DNA of 64,000 nt, from NCBI RefSeq assembly GCF_051603425.1, contig NZ_CP194411.1:2170001-2234000 (forward strand). The letters run 5' to 3'. The first letter of the stretch is position 1, and each line of letters starts with the position of its first letter. The stretch comes from Selenomonas sputigena_A (GTDB taxonomy: Bacteria; Bacillota; Negativicutes; Selenomonadales; Selenomonadaceae). Made by a program: the position numbers and the translations under genes. The notes beneath the pieces are model-generated. The model was not told where the DNA came from. It was given only the letters and a program-made list of their open reading frames with translations, and did not search any database. Of the stretch, positions 36,790 through 46,307 are shown piece by piece.

Positions 36790-36860
36790 AGGCTGCACGA
36801 AGAAAAAGATTTGTCTGGGCAGAGTGAGAGCAACATATTTGTCAGAGGAGATGGAAAGAG

Positions 36861-38108
36861 TTGAGACAAGACGTTTTACTGAAATTGCTTGCGGTCATCA
36901 CGGTGATCGTGGGCGTGTTCTTTGCTTTTGTTTCGCCGTTGGCGAATTCTATACGGCAAGGTCTTGATTTACAAGGGGGTACGCATGTTGTGCTCGAAGC
37001 AGTCGACACGCCGGAAGCGCAGGTCAATGAAGATGCGATGCAGCGCGTTGTCAAGATTATGGAGAAACGTGTCAATGAACTCGGGCTCACAGAACCGTTG
37101 ATTCAGCGTCAAGGCGAAAGGCGTGTTATCATTGAGTTGCCGGGAATCAAGGATCCGGATGCAGCTATTAAAGTTATCGGCAAAACGGCTATGCTTGAAT
37201 TCAAAGATGAGGCCGGCAATACGGTCATGACAGGGACGGATCTCAAAAATGCCCAAGATGCAAGGAATCAGCAGAATCAGTATGTTGTCAATCTTGAATT
37301 TTCGGATGAGGGAGCTAAAAAGTTTGCCGATTTAACAACAAAAAATGTAGGAAAACGTATTGCTATTCTACTTGACGGCGAAGTTTTGACGGCTCCGAAT
37401 GTACGCGAACCTATTACAGGCGGCAAAGCCGAGATTACAGGACAGGATACACAGGAAGAAGCACATAGAATTGCAGTTCTTCTCAGAAGCGGAGCTTTAC
37501 CGGTTAAGGTGAATATTATCGAAACGCGTACTGTTGGGCCGACGTTGGGACAGGATTCAAAGGATAAGAGCCAATTTGCTTTTGTTATTGGCATATCAGC
37601 AGTTCTTCTTTTTATGGTTGTCTTTTATCGTCTTTCTGGACTTGTCGCAGATTTAAGTCTCATGGCTTATGTCATCGCATTGTTGTTCATCTTGAAAATG
37701 TTGGATGCGACATTGACTTTACCGGGTGTGGCAGGTATTATTCTTTCCATAGGTATGGCTGTTGATGCCAATGTGTTGATTTTTGAACATTTCAAGGAAG
37801 AATATCGTCAGGGAAAAACGTTGCGTCTTTCGATGGATGCTGGTTTTAAACGTGCTTTTACAACCATTTTTGACTCAAACATCACGACGATTATTGCGGC
37901 GCTTGTTCTCTTCTTTTTTGGTACGGGAACAATCAAAGGCTTTGCCATTACCCTTGGCTTAGGAGTTGTTCTTAGTATGTTGACGGCAATTACGCTTACG
38001 CAGTATATGCTGAAGCTCCTCATTGCCTCGAACATCTGCAAGAGTCCTGGCGTTTATGGCGCAACGGGATTTGGGTTGAACAGCGGGGTGAAAAAAGATG
38101 AGGCTTGA
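36861..38108 (+). CDS. secD: Protein translocase subunit SecD
   Basis: A 415-residue Sec accessory subunit with six membrane helices and a large extracytoplasmic P1 domain. The signature GLDLQGGTHVVLEA (about residues 34-47) follows the first helix; GMAVDANVLIFEHFKEE in the membrane domain is the conserved SecD/SecF motif. With SecF it uses the proton or sodium gradient to pull preproteins out. TTG 36861 has AGAGGAG and GGAAAGAG upstream. It overlaps secF by 11 bases. Confidence 0.95.
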   Translation: MRQDVLLKLLAVITVIVGVFFAFVSPLANSIRQGLDLQGGTHVVLEAVDTPEAQVNEDAMQRVVKIMEKRVNELGLTEPLIQRQGERRVIIELPGIKDPDAAIKVIGKTAMLEFKDEAGNTVMTGTDLKNAQDARNQQNQYVVNLEFSDEGAKKFADLTTKNVGKRIAILLDGEVLTAPNVREPITGGKAEITGQDTQEEAHRIAVLLRSGALPVKVNIIETRTVGPTLGQDSKDKSQFAFVIGISAVLLFMVVFYRLSGLVADLSLMAYVIALLFILKMLDATLTLPGVAGIILSIGMAVDANVLIFEHFKEEYRQGKTLRLSMDAGFKRAFTTIFDSNITTIIAALVLFFFGTGTIKGFAITLGLGVVLSMLTAITLTQYMLKLLIASNICKSPGVYGATGFGLNSGVKKDEA

Positions 38109-39012
38109 TATCGTAAAACATACGAAAATATGGTTTGCTATTTCGCTTTGTGTGATTATTCCTGGCATTGTCAGTATGTTTACACAAGGGTTCAATCTTG
38201 GCATAGACTTCACCGGTGGTACGATTATTGAACTGCGTTTCCAGCATGATGTAACATTGGCAGATGTTCGCAATGTTCTGCGCGAGTATTCTCTTGATAA
38301 TAGTACGATACAGTTCTCGGGTGATACGGCAAATGCGGAAGCAGCACCCACTGTAATGATTCGTACGGTTGACCTCGAGGAAACAGAACGCAAGGCAGTG
38401 ATGGCTTCTTTGCAAGAAGTGCTTGGAAGTTATGATGTTTTGCGCGAGGAAAAAGTCGGAGCAACGATGGGATCGGAGCTTATTATGAATGCCATATGGG
38501 CTCTTGTGTTGTCCTGGGTCATGATTGTGCTCTACGTTTCGTATCGATTTGAATTTAAATTCGGGATTTCTTCTATATTGGCGCTTGTTCATGATATCCT
38601 TATTGTGCTCAGTGTTTTTTCACTTACACAACGTTCCGTAGATTCCTCTTTTGTTGCAGCACTTTTGACAATTGTCGGCTATTCCATCAATGATACCATT
38701 GTTATTTTTGACCGTATTCGTGAAAACTTGAAATTGCACTTCAGACGGGGCGGCGATATCAATGCCTTGGTAAATACCAGTGTTTATCAGACATTGACTC
38801 GTTCTATTTATACGGTTTGCACGGTGCTTTTCACGACATTCGCGCTTTATTGGTTTGGCGGTGATACAACAAAGGATTTTTCCTTTGCGCTTCTTGTCGG
38901 TTTCTTTGCAGGTTGCTATTCGTCTATTTTTGTTGCAAGTCCCATTTGGGTCATTCTGCGAAACTTTTCAGAAAAGCAGCGTGCAGCAAGAAGAACTGCT
39001 GCGGCAAAATAA
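38098..39012 (+). CDS. secF: Protein translocase subunit SecF
   Basis: A 304-residue partner of SecD with six membrane helices. The signature GFNLGIDFTGGTIIELRF (about residues 29-46) and the conserved membrane motif GYSINDTIVIFDRIREN (about 195-209) are present. ATG 38098 lies inside the end of secD, so synthesis is coupled. A strong terminator closes the operon 40 bases downstream. Confidence 0.95.
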   Translation: MRLDIVKHTKIWFAISLCVIIPGIVSMFTQGFNLGIDFTGGTIIELRFQHDVTLADVRNVLREYSLDNSTIQFSGDTANAEAAPTVMIRTVDLEETERKAVMASLQEVLGSYDVLREEKVGATMGSELIMNAIWALVLSWVMIVLYVSYRFEFKFGISSILALVHDILIVLSVFSLTQRSVDSSFVAALLTIVGYSINDTIVIFDRIRENLKLHFRRGGDINALVNTSVYQTLTRSIYTVCTVLFTTFALYWFGGDTTKDFSFALLVGFFAGCYSSIFVASPIWVILRNFSEKQRAARRTAAAK

Positions 39013-39051
39013 GACAAACAAATGGGATGTTGCGTAAATACATAATAGTGG

Positions 39052-39076
39052 AAGCCTCCCCTTTGGGAGGTTTTTT
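39052..39076 (+). terminator. Rho-independent terminator after secF
   Basis: CCTCCC at 39055-39060 pairs with GGGAGG at 39065-39070 around a CTTT loop, followed by six T at 39071-39076. Confidence 0.88.
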
Positions 39077-39154
39077 ACTCCGTGGAATATTTTTCTAAAA
39101 CAGATTATGACTCTGATAGGATACATACAATAAATGAAAGGAAGGAGGATGGGT

Positions 39155-41134
39155 ATGCAGTATGCAAAAAAATGGAAACTCTTGCCGGATGAGTCGACAA
39201 GATCCGTTGAACTTTCACAACGCATCGGTATTACCCCGTTTACGGCAACATTGCTCCTGCATCGTGGAATTGAAGAGGAAAAAGCCGTCAAAGCTTTCTT
39301 GCATCCAGAGAAACAACCTTTTTACGACCCCTTCTTATTGAAAGATATGGACAAGGCTGTTGCACGTGTTGAGGAAGCTATTAAGCAAAAAGAAAAAATT
39401 TTTATATATGGAGATTATGATGTTGATGGTATAACGGCCACATCGCTTCTTTGCTGCAATTTGCGAAAATTGGGTGCATTGGCGGAATATTTCATTCCGC
39501 ACCGTCAAAAAGACGGCTATGGGCTGCACACGGAAACCTTGGATGAAATTATTGAAAAAGGTGCAGATCTAATCATTACTGTGGATTGTGGCATTTCTGC
39601 AATTAAGGAAGCTGCTGCTATACAAGACGAGGTCGATCTCATTATCACCGACCATCACTTGCCGGGAGAAAAGCTTCCAGAAGCTATTGCTGTCATTGAT
39701 CCGCATCGTGTAGATTGTAATTATCCCGATAAGAATATTGCAGGTGTAGGCGTGGCGTTCAAACTATGCCAGGCACTATGGAAAAAATGCAAAGGTGTGT
39801 CCTTTGAGGGCGATCTTGAAATAGTGGCTTTGGGAACAGTTGCTGATATCGTGCCTCTTCTTGGTGAGAATCGAAAAATTGTACAGTTGGGGCTGAAGAG
39901 GTTGGCGCAAACAAGCAGGCCGGGACTTCAAGCCTTGTTAGCTGTAACAGAACTTCAAAATAAGGAAATTACGGCAGGTCATATTGGTTTCGTTCTTGCG
40001 CCGCGACTAAATGCGGCAGGACGTCTTTCCACCGCTTGTCGCGGAGTCGAATTGTTTTTGGAAGAAGATTGGGATAAGGCGCAAGTGATAGCAAGGGAAC
40101 TGGATGAGGCAAATAAGGAACGTCAGGTCATTGAACAAGAAATTCTTAAAGCAGCAGAGAAGCAGGTTGAAGAAATCGATATAAAAAAGGCCCATGTGCT
40201 CGTGCTGCACGGTGAAAATTGGCATCCCGGCGTTATTGGCATCGTGGCGTCGCGTATTGTAGAAAGATATTATCGTCCAACGATTATTATTTCGGAGAGT
40301 TCCGGCCTCGGCAAGGGGTCTTGTCGCAGTATCCGTGGATTTCATATGTTTGAGGCACTTACCGCCTGTAAAAAACTTTTGCAGGGATTTGGCGGGCATG
40401 CACAGGCGGCGGGACTGACAATCCGGTCTGAAGATATTGCTGCGTTTCGTGAAGAATTGGAAATATATGCGCAAGCTGTGCTGCAGGAAGAAGACTATAT
40501 TCCAATCTTGGACATAGAATTAGAGCTTCCGCCAGATAAAATTTCTGATCGGTTGATGTCTGAAATTAAACTGCTTGAACCCTATGGCATGGGAAATCCA
40601 AAACCGCTTTTTTCTTGTCACGGTGCTCGTGGCAATTACGCACGTCAGATTGGTAAAGAAGGCCAACATTTAAAGTTCACGATTGATGGGCTCACATCGA
40701 GCATTGATGTTTTGGCATGGGGACAGGGAGATAAGGCATCGCTCATAAATAGAGAGCGTATAGATATTGCTTATTTTCCGGAATATCATGTATGGAAAGA
40801 AAAACGCAGTTTGCAGCTCATGATGGAGGATTTTTCTCTTGCAAAGGCTGAGAAAAGGTACCCTGATCGAGAAATTCTTGCCTCTGTCTATCGATTTTTA
40901 CTGGGGGAAGAGAGGCAGGGAAAAGAGTTGACGCTAGATATGGAACGGCTTTTTGAGAGATATATACAGTTTTTCCCTAAGATCAATCTTTTTACATTTC
41001 AGAAATCATTGGCAATTTTTGAAGAGCTCGGACTTTTGCGTCATCGTGATACGTGCTACATCATGCTGCCGCCGCCCAAGGAAAAAATGGATTTGCAGAA
41101 GTCGAGAATTTTCCGCGAGGGAAATTCGTTATGA
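39155..41134 (+). CDS. recJ: Single-stranded-DNA-specific exonuclease RecJ
   Basis: A 659-residue 5'-3' exonuclease of the DHH family, acting in recombination and repair. DHH motifs are visible as GDYDVDGITATSL (near residue 88), TVDCGIS, and ITDHHLPGE; the DHHA1 motif GFGGHAQAAGL follows near 412. The C-terminal part (about 450-659) is an OB-fold plus a variable helical region. ATG 39155 is chosen because GGAGG lies exactly six bases before it; ATG 39134 and 39149 are poorly spaced. It starts a new transcription unit after the secF terminator. Confidence 0.93.
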   Translation: MQYAKKWKLLPDESTRSVELSQRIGITPFTATLLLHRGIEEEKAVKAFLHPEKQPFYDPFLLKDMDKAVARVEEAIKQKEKIFIYGDYDVDGITATSLLCCNLRKLGALAEYFIPHRQKDGYGLHTETLDEIIEKGADLIITVDCGISAIKEAAAIQDEVDLIITDHHLPGEKLPEAIAVIDPHRVDCNYPDKNIAGVGVAFKLCQALWKKCKGVSFEGDLEIVALGTVADIVPLLGENRKIVQLGLKRLAQTSRPGLQALLAVTELQNKEITAGHIGFVLAPRLNAAGRLSTACRGVELFLEEDWDKAQVIARELDEANKERQVIEQEILKAAEKQVEEIDIKKAHVLVLHGENWHPGVIGIVASRIVERYYRPTIIISESSGLGKGSCRSIRGFHMFEALTACKKLLQGFGGHAQAAGLTIRSEDIAAFREELEIYAQAVLQEEDYIPILDIELELPPDKISDRLMSEIKLLEPYGMGNPKPLFSCHGARGNYARQIGKEGQHLKFTIDGLTSSIDVLAWGQGDKASLINRERIDIAYFPEYHVWKEKRSLQLMMEDFSLAKAEKRYPDREILASVYRFLLGEERQGKELTLDMERLFERYIQFFPKINLFTFQKSLAIFEELGLLRHRDTCYIMLPPPKEKMDLQKSRIFREGNSL

Positions 41135-41190
41135 TGCTTTTCATTGATAATGAAAATATGTTTTGGGGTCAAAAATTTTGTGTAATAGTG

Positions 41191-41196
41191 TATAAT
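41191..41196 (+). promoter_or_regulatory. Candidate -10 element for the RelA/SpoT gene
   Basis: A perfect TATAAT at 41191-41196 lies 65 bases before the start codon in the 126-base gap after recJ. The -35 region at the right distance (GTCAAA) is poor, so support is modest. Confidence 0.35.
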
Positions 41197-41260
41197 GTAT
41201 GTCACAGAATAAAATCGCGGAGTCTAATGAGTGACTCTGAGGAAAGCAGGGTTGAGTGGA

Positions 41261-43483
41261 ATGAACGAAGTGAATCCGGTAACGATAGGGAGTATACTGG
41301 AAACAGTGAAGAGCTATCAACCGAATGCAGATACAGCCCTGATTCAAAAAGCGTACGATCTTGCGGATGCCGCACACAAGGGGCAAAAACGCGTTTCGGG
41401 TGAAGATTATATCGTCCATCCTTTGGCTGTAGCGAAAATTCTTACGGAACTGCAAATTGATGATATTACAATCAGTGCATCCATTCTGCACGATGTGGTG
41501 GAAGATACGACATACACACTCAAACAGATGCGTGAACGCTTCGGCGATGAAGTTGCCATGCTGATTGACGGTGTGACGAAACTTGGCCGTATTCAATATA
41601 AATCTAAGGAAGAACAGCAGCTTGAGAGTTATCGCAAAATGTTCTTAGCGATGGCGAAAGATATTCGTGTCATTATGATCAAGCTGGCAGATCGTTTGCA
41701 CAATATGCGTACACTCAAGTACATGCGCGAAGAAAAACAACAGCGTATTGCGCGTGAAACAATTGAAATATACGCACCTCTGGCCAATCGGCTGGGAATT
41801 TCACATATCAAATGGGAACTTGAAGATCTTTGCTTACGATATCTTGATCCCAAAGCCTATTATGATCTTGTGGAAAGTGTGAAACAAAAACGGCAGGAAC
41901 GACAAGCTTTTATTGATGAAGCACATGCATTGCTTGTGGAAAAATTGGAAGAAGCACATATGATTGCTGATATTCAAGGGCGTGCAAAGCATTTTTATAG
42001 TATTTATAAAAAAATGAAGCGTGACAATAAAGATATTAGTGAGATATATGATCTTTCAGCGCTGCGAGTGCTTGTTGATTCTGTCAAGGATTGCTACGGT
42101 GTGCTTGGTATCATTCATGCGATGTGGAAACCGCTGCCGGGGCGTTTTAAGGACTATATTGCCATGCCGAAATCCAATGGTTACCAGTCTTTGCATACAA
42201 CAGTTATTTGCCGTGGATATCCGCTTGAAATACAGATTCGTACGTTTGCAATGCATAAGGTATCGGAATATGGTGTTGCAGCACACTGGAAATATAAAGA
42301 AGCAGGGAAGAGTGTTGGCGCTACACGGGAATATGATCAGAAAATGTCCTGGCTGCGCCAGATGGTGAACCTGCAGCATGAATTGGACGATCCGAGGGAA
42401 TATTTTGAGGCTCTGAAAGTCGATGTTTTTTCGGACGAAGTTTTTGTATTTACTCCTAAAGGTGACGTAATAGATTTGCCTAAGGGTTCGATTCCTATAG
42501 ATTTTGCATATCGGATCCATACAGAAGTGGGACACCATTGCGTGGGGGCGAAGGTCAACGGCAAGATTGTACCGTTGGAATATAAATTGCAAAATGGCGA
42601 TATTGTTTCCGTTATAACGAATAAATCCAATAATGGTCCTAGTCGCGACTGGCTTAATATGGTGGCTTCTTCAGAAACGCGAACAAAAATACGTTCATGG
42701 TTCAAGAAGCAACGTAAGGAAGAAAATATTACGCGCGGCATGGATTTGATGGAAAAAGAGGCAAAACACTTCGGATATGAACCAAAAGAAATATTAAAAC
42801 CGGAGCGTCTTTCCCTTGTGGCGCAAAAACTTAATATCCCGCAAGTAAATGATCTGCTTGCATCGATTGGTTATGGCGGGATAGCGCTTAACGGTATTAT
42901 GTCGAAACTTATCGATATGCACAAACAAGAGGTGCAAAAGGCAACACCGCCGGATATTTCCCAAATGCTCCATGCACTTAAGCAGCCTTTGAAAAAACAT
43001 AAGAAAAAAACGAGCCATGGTGTTCTTGTGGAAGGAGAAGATGGTTTTCTCGTACGTCTCGCGCGTTGCTGTAATCCGATACCTGGCGATCCCATTACAG
43101 GCTATATCACGCGAGGACGCGGTGTTTCCGTGCATCGCTCAGATTGCCCCAATCTTATAAACGATATGGATTTTTCTCGCGTTATTGAGGTGAATTGGGA
43201 TGTTGGTCTTGACAAGGTGTATACGGTGCAGATTGATATTGTTTGTAACGACAAGACAGGTATGTTGGCAGCACTTTTTGCACTGACAGCAGAAATGCGC
43301 ATCAATATAACATCCTTGACGGCGAAACCTAACAAATCGAACAAAACATCTGTTGTCAATTTGGGATTGGATGTACGGAATTCCCAACAAGTGGCTCAAA
43401 TCATGACAAAGATTCGTCGTATGAAAGATGTCTATAGTGTTTCGCGTTCTTTGGGCGCGACGGCAAAGGATGATGAAATATGA
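41261..43483 (+). CDS. relA: Bifunctional (p)ppGpp synthetase/hydrolase (RSH family)
   Basis: A 740-residue Rel enzyme of the stringent response. The HD hydrolase domain is marked by YIVHPLAVAKIL and ILHDVVEDTTYT (near residue 68), the synthetase domain by YDLSALRVLVDSVKDCY and RFKDYIAMPKSNGYQSLHT (near 295-315), followed by a TGS domain (EVFVFTPKGDVIDLPKGS) and a C-terminal ACT domain. The RFKD sequence is the version usual in bifunctional enzymes. ATG 41261 is preferred over TTG 41231. The next gene overlaps by ATGA. Confidence 0.95.
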   Translation: MNEVNPVTIGSILETVKSYQPNADTALIQKAYDLADAAHKGQKRVSGEDYIVHPLAVAKILTELQIDDITISASILHDVVEDTTYTLKQMRERFGDEVAMLIDGVTKLGRIQYKSKEEQQLESYRKMFLAMAKDIRVIMIKLADRLHNMRTLKYMREEKQQRIARETIEIYAPLANRLGISHIKWELEDLCLRYLDPKAYYDLVESVKQKRQERQAFIDEAHALLVEKLEEAHMIADIQGRAKHFYSIYKKMKRDNKDISEIYDLSALRVLVDSVKDCYGVLGIIHAMWKPLPGRFKDYIAMPKSNGYQSLHTTVICRGYPLEIQIRTFAMHKVSEYGVAAHWKYKEAGKSVGATREYDQKMSWLRQMVNLQHELDDPREYFEALKVDVFSDEVFVFTPKGDVIDLPKGSIPIDFAYRIHTEVGHHCVGAKVNGKIVPLEYKLQNGDIVSVITNKSNNGPSRDWLNMVASSETRTKIRSWFKKQRKEENITRGMDLMEKEAKHFGYEPKEILKPERLSLVAQKLNIPQVNDLLASIGYGGIALNGIMSKLIDMHKQEVQKATPPDISQMLHALKQPLKKHKKKTSHGVLVEGEDGFLVRLARCCNPIPGDPITGYITRGRGVSVHRSDCPNLINDMDFSRVIEVNWDVGLDKVYTVQIDIVCNDKTGMLAALFALTAEMRINITSLTAKPNKSNKTSVVNLGLDVRNSQQVAQIMTKIRRMKDVYSVSRSLGATAKDDEI

Positions 43484-44112
43484 ACCTGGAAATGGAAATG
43501 TTTGTCGTTGGCTCTCTGGGTGTCAACTGTTATATTCTCTATAATGAAAAAGATCATCTGGGTGTTGCAATCGATCCTGGTGGTGATGGTGAAATATTAC
43601 TGCGATATCTTGAAGATAAAAAGATAGAATTGATTGCTATTCTCAACACACATGCTCACGTTGATCATATTGGCGCCGTTGATTTCTTGCGTGATAAGAC
43701 GGGTGCAAGGTTTTATGTTCACGAAGCGGATGCACCCATGCTTTCTGATTCTAAACTTAATTTATCTGCTTTTATGGGAATGCCTATTGTGACACGTCCT
43801 GCTGATGTGTTATTGCATGACGGTGAGGTCTTGAATTTTGGTGATATAAAACTTACGGTTCTTCACACACCGGGGCATTCTCCCGGCAGTGTTTGTTATT
43901 TATTGGAGGACAGACTTTTTAGCGGAGATACCCTTTTTGCCGGTTCTGTTGGCCGGACCGATTTTCCGGGTGCGTCTATGGAAGAGCTTTTGCACTCTTT
44001 GCACGAGAAAATTATGGGGCTGCCTGAAGCGCTTCCTGTTTACTGTGGCCATGGGCCGTCAACTTCCGTAGGCTATGAAAAACAATGTAATCCTTATCTA
44101 AATTTTTGCTAG
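43480..44112 (+). CDS. Metallo-beta-lactamase fold hydrolase (glyoxalase II-like)
   Basis: A 210-residue single-domain metallo-hydrolase. The zinc motif THAHVDHIG (residues about 56-64), LHTPGHSPGS (near 126) and LFSGDTLFAGSVGRTDFPG (near 146) are the glyoxalase II/YcbL pattern, but the long C-terminal substrate domain of true glyoxalase II is absent. It overlaps the relA stop, as often seen in Bacillota. The substrate is probably a thioester such as S-lactoylglutathione-like compounds, but this is an inference. Confidence 0.88.
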   Translation: MNLEMEMFVVGSLGVNCYILYNEKDHLGVAIDPGGDGEILLRYLEDKKIELIAILNTHAHVDHIGAVDFLRDKTGARFYVHEADAPMLSDSKLNLSAFMGMPIVTRPADVLLHDGEVLNFGDIKLTVLHTPGHSPGSVCYLLEDRLFSGDTLFAGSVGRTDFPGASMEELLHSLHEKIMGLPEALPVYCGHGPSTSVGYEKQCNPYLNFC

Positions 44113-44248
44113 GTCAAATGGTCGTTAATGAAAGATTTTGATGGAAACCAGGTTCTTTACAAGACAAAAGGCATTTGTATTCTTGTGTGCTTTTTGTTAC
44201 AATAGACTGTAAAATGATTGCAGAGGTTATGTTTGCTTTGAGTACGTT

Positions 44249-44278
44249 TTGTTTGAAAGTCGATAGATTGTCTATACT
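44249..44278 (+). promoter_or_regulatory. Candidate promoter for the Fur-family gene
   Basis: TTGTTT at 44249-44254 and TATACT at 44273-44278 with an 18-base spacer, 57 bases before the start. A second weaker pair (TTGTAT, TACAAT, 17-base spacer) lies near 44180-44210. The 222-base gap after the hydrolase gene holds no other structure I can support. Confidence 0.4.
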
Positions 44279-44334
44279 TTTGACAAATTTTTCGGGCTTT
44301 CTGCGTAAGTGCATGATGGTAAAGGAGTATGGTC

Positions 44335-44781
44335 ATGGCTAAAATAACAATGGAGGTCTTAAGAAAAAGACTGCAGGAACGTCAACACAAAATGACACCA
44401 CAGCGTCAAATTGTGCTGCAGGTATTCATGGATCGTCCAGGTGAGCATATCAGCGCAGAAGATGTGCATGGAATTTTACGTGCCAATCATTCAGAGATTG
44501 GTTTGGCCACAGTATATCGCAGTTTGGAATTGCTCGTTGAACTTGGTCTCCTTCAGAAGATGGAATTTGGAGATGGATGCAGCCGTTATGAGATTTCGGA
44601 TTTGAATCCCGGAGAACATCAGCACCACCATTTGATTTGCTTAAATTGCGGCAAGGTCATAGAATTCTCGGAAGATTTGTTGGAAAATCTTGAGAAAAAG
44701 GTTGCTGATGAGTGCGATTTTCAGATTGAGGACCATCAGGTCAAGTTGTTTGGTTACTGCAAGGAGTGCCGCAGGCATTGA
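44335..44781 (+). CDS. fur: Fur family metal-responsive repressor
   Basis: A 148-residue regulator with an N-terminal winged helix (MTPQRQIVLQVF, GLATVYRSLELLVELGL) and a C-terminal dimerisation domain with HQHHHLICLNCGKVIEF and FGYCKECRRH. The two CxxC pairs form the structural zinc site, and the His-rich HQHHH segment is typical of Fur. Fur itself is most likely, but PerR or Zur cannot be excluded. ATG 44335 has AAGGAG seven bases upstream. The stop overlaps the hemZ start. Confidence 0.88.
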   Translation: MAKITMEVLRKRLQERQHKMTPQRQIVLQVFMDRPGEHISAEDVHGILRANHSEIGLATVYRSLELLVELGLLQKMEFGDGCSRYEISDLNPGEHQHHHLICLNCGKVIEFSEDLLENLEKKVADECDFQIEDHQVKLFGYCKECRRH

Positions 44782-46307
44782 TTGTTCGACGATTTGTGCT
44801 AGATCGCAAGGAAGAAGTTATTGTTAAACTTGTGAAGGAGCTTAGGGATCTATTCAAAATCCATGTGCTGGAAGAGGAAGGGGAGACGGGACAGGAAACG
44901 GTTGATTATGAACGGATTTCCGTGCGGCATAAAATTGATTTTGGGGCGGCGCCTTCAGTGTATACAGAACTTATTGCCGAAGATGAGACGGGGGAGGAAC
45001 GGTGTTTTTCCGAAACAGGCATAGCGAGGCAGGATGAAAAGCGAATGGCTGCCATCCACCGCCTTGTTAAGCGTAATCTCTACCGTCTCTTTTGTACGCA
45101 TTTTTCTATGCCTGCAGCCTCATGGGGCATCTTGCATGGTGTTCGTCCTACAAAAATTGTACATCGCTACATTGAGGCAGGTCTTAATCGACAGGCCATT
45201 ATTGGGCGTTTGCTGGAGGATTATGAAGTATCAATAGAAAAAGCGTCTTATATGACGGATATGGCATTTCGGCAGCGTTCTTTCTTACAGACCTCCGATG
45301 AAAAGACGGTTAGTGTGTATGTTGGTATTCCCTTTTGTCGTTCACGTTGCCTTTACTGTTCTTTTCCTGCTTATATCTTACCGGAATCTCAAAAGCTTTC
45401 TGTATTTTTTGAGGCATGGGTAAAAGATCTCCTCGCTGCTAAGGCGGCAATTAAACAATATGGTTTAAAGGTTCAGAACATTTATGTCGGAGGGGGAACG
45501 CCCACGAGCCTTAGCAATCTGGATTTTGAACGAATGCTTACGCTTGTTGAAGAGGCTTTTTACGGGAGCTGTACAAGAGAATTTACCGTAGAAGCGGGGC
45601 GACCGGATACAATAACTCCTGAAAAGGTTTTGTCTATGCGGCAGCATCGTGTCAGTCGCGTTAGTGTAAATCCGCAGACAATGCAGGAGCGTACGCTGCA
45701 GCGTATTGGGCGTGCTCATACGCCACAGGATATTGTGCATATGGTTCACTTGCTCCGTGAAAATGGAGATTTTTCTATCAACATGGATATTATTCTCGGC
45801 TTGCCGGGTGAAACACGCTGGGATGCAAGTGATACAATACATCAAGTCATTGCACTCAATCCGGATAGTCTGACACTTCATTCGCTTGCCTTGAAACGAG
45901 GTTCGAAACTTAAGATGAATCTGAAAGATTATGAGCTTCCTGCGGATGATGAAGTACAAGTGATGTTTCATGTGACGATGAACCAAGTCTTGACGGCAGG
46001 GTATTTTCCATATTATCTTTATCGACAGGGCTATATGAGTGGTCAGCTCGAAAATGTTGGTTGTGCTCGTCCTGGAGCTGAAAGTATGTATAATATGCAA
46101 ATCATGGATGAGCACCAAACTATTCTTGGCATAGGTTGTGCTGCGACGAGCAAAATTATGAATTTCCGTACGAAACGACTAAAGGCGTCATTTAATGCCA
46201 AGGATCTCGATACCTATTTGCGTGATGTTGAACTTTATACGATAAAAAGAGCCAATCTTTTGGCGGAAGCCTATGGGAAACAGGGGGATGGGAAACGTGT
46301 TGATTAA
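44778..46307 (+). CDS. hemZ: HemZ-type oxygen-independent coproporphyrinogen oxidase-like radical SAM protein
   Basis: A 509-residue radical SAM protein. The iron-sulfur motif CRSRCLYCSF lies near residue 188 and GGGTPTSL and ILGLPGET further on, as in the HemN/HemZ/HemW group. The long N-terminal extension (about 180 residues) and VNPQTMQERTLQRIGRAHT place it with HemZ, proposed to convert coproporphyrinogen III to protoporphyrinogen IX anaerobically, although the enzymatic role of HemZ is less certain than that of HemN. The start is unclear: TTG 44778 overlaps the fur stop, GTG 44766 is inside the ribosome binding site. Confidence 0.87.
   Translation: MIVRRFVLDRKEEVIVKLVKELRDLFKIHVLEEEGETGQETVDYERISVRHKIDFGAAPSVYTELIAEDETGEERCFSETGIARQDEKRMAAIHRLVKRNLYRLFCTHFSMPAASWGILHGVRPTKIVHRYIEAGLNRQAIIGRLLEDYEVSIEKASYMTDMAFRQRSFLQTSDEKTVSVYVGIPFCRSRCLYCSFPAYILPESQKLSVFFEAWVKDLLAAKAAIKQYGLKVQNIYVGGGTPTSLSNLDFERMLTLVEEAFYGSCTREFTVEAGRPDTITPEKVLSMRQHRVSRVSVNPQTMQERTLQRIGRAHTPQDIVHMVHLLRENGDFSINMDIILGLPGETRWDASDTIHQVIALNPDSLTLHSLALKRGSKLKMNLKDYELPADDEVQVMFHVTMNQVLTAGYFPYYLYRQGYMSGQLENVGCARPGAESMYNMQIMDEHQTILGIGCAATSKIMNFRTKRLKASFNAKDLDTYLRDVELYTIKRANLLAEAYGKQGDGKRVD

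Noticed and set aside
41222..41241. GAGTC/GACTC hairpin before the Rel gene
   Set aside because: Only five base pairs with an eight-base loop; not distinguishable from chance.
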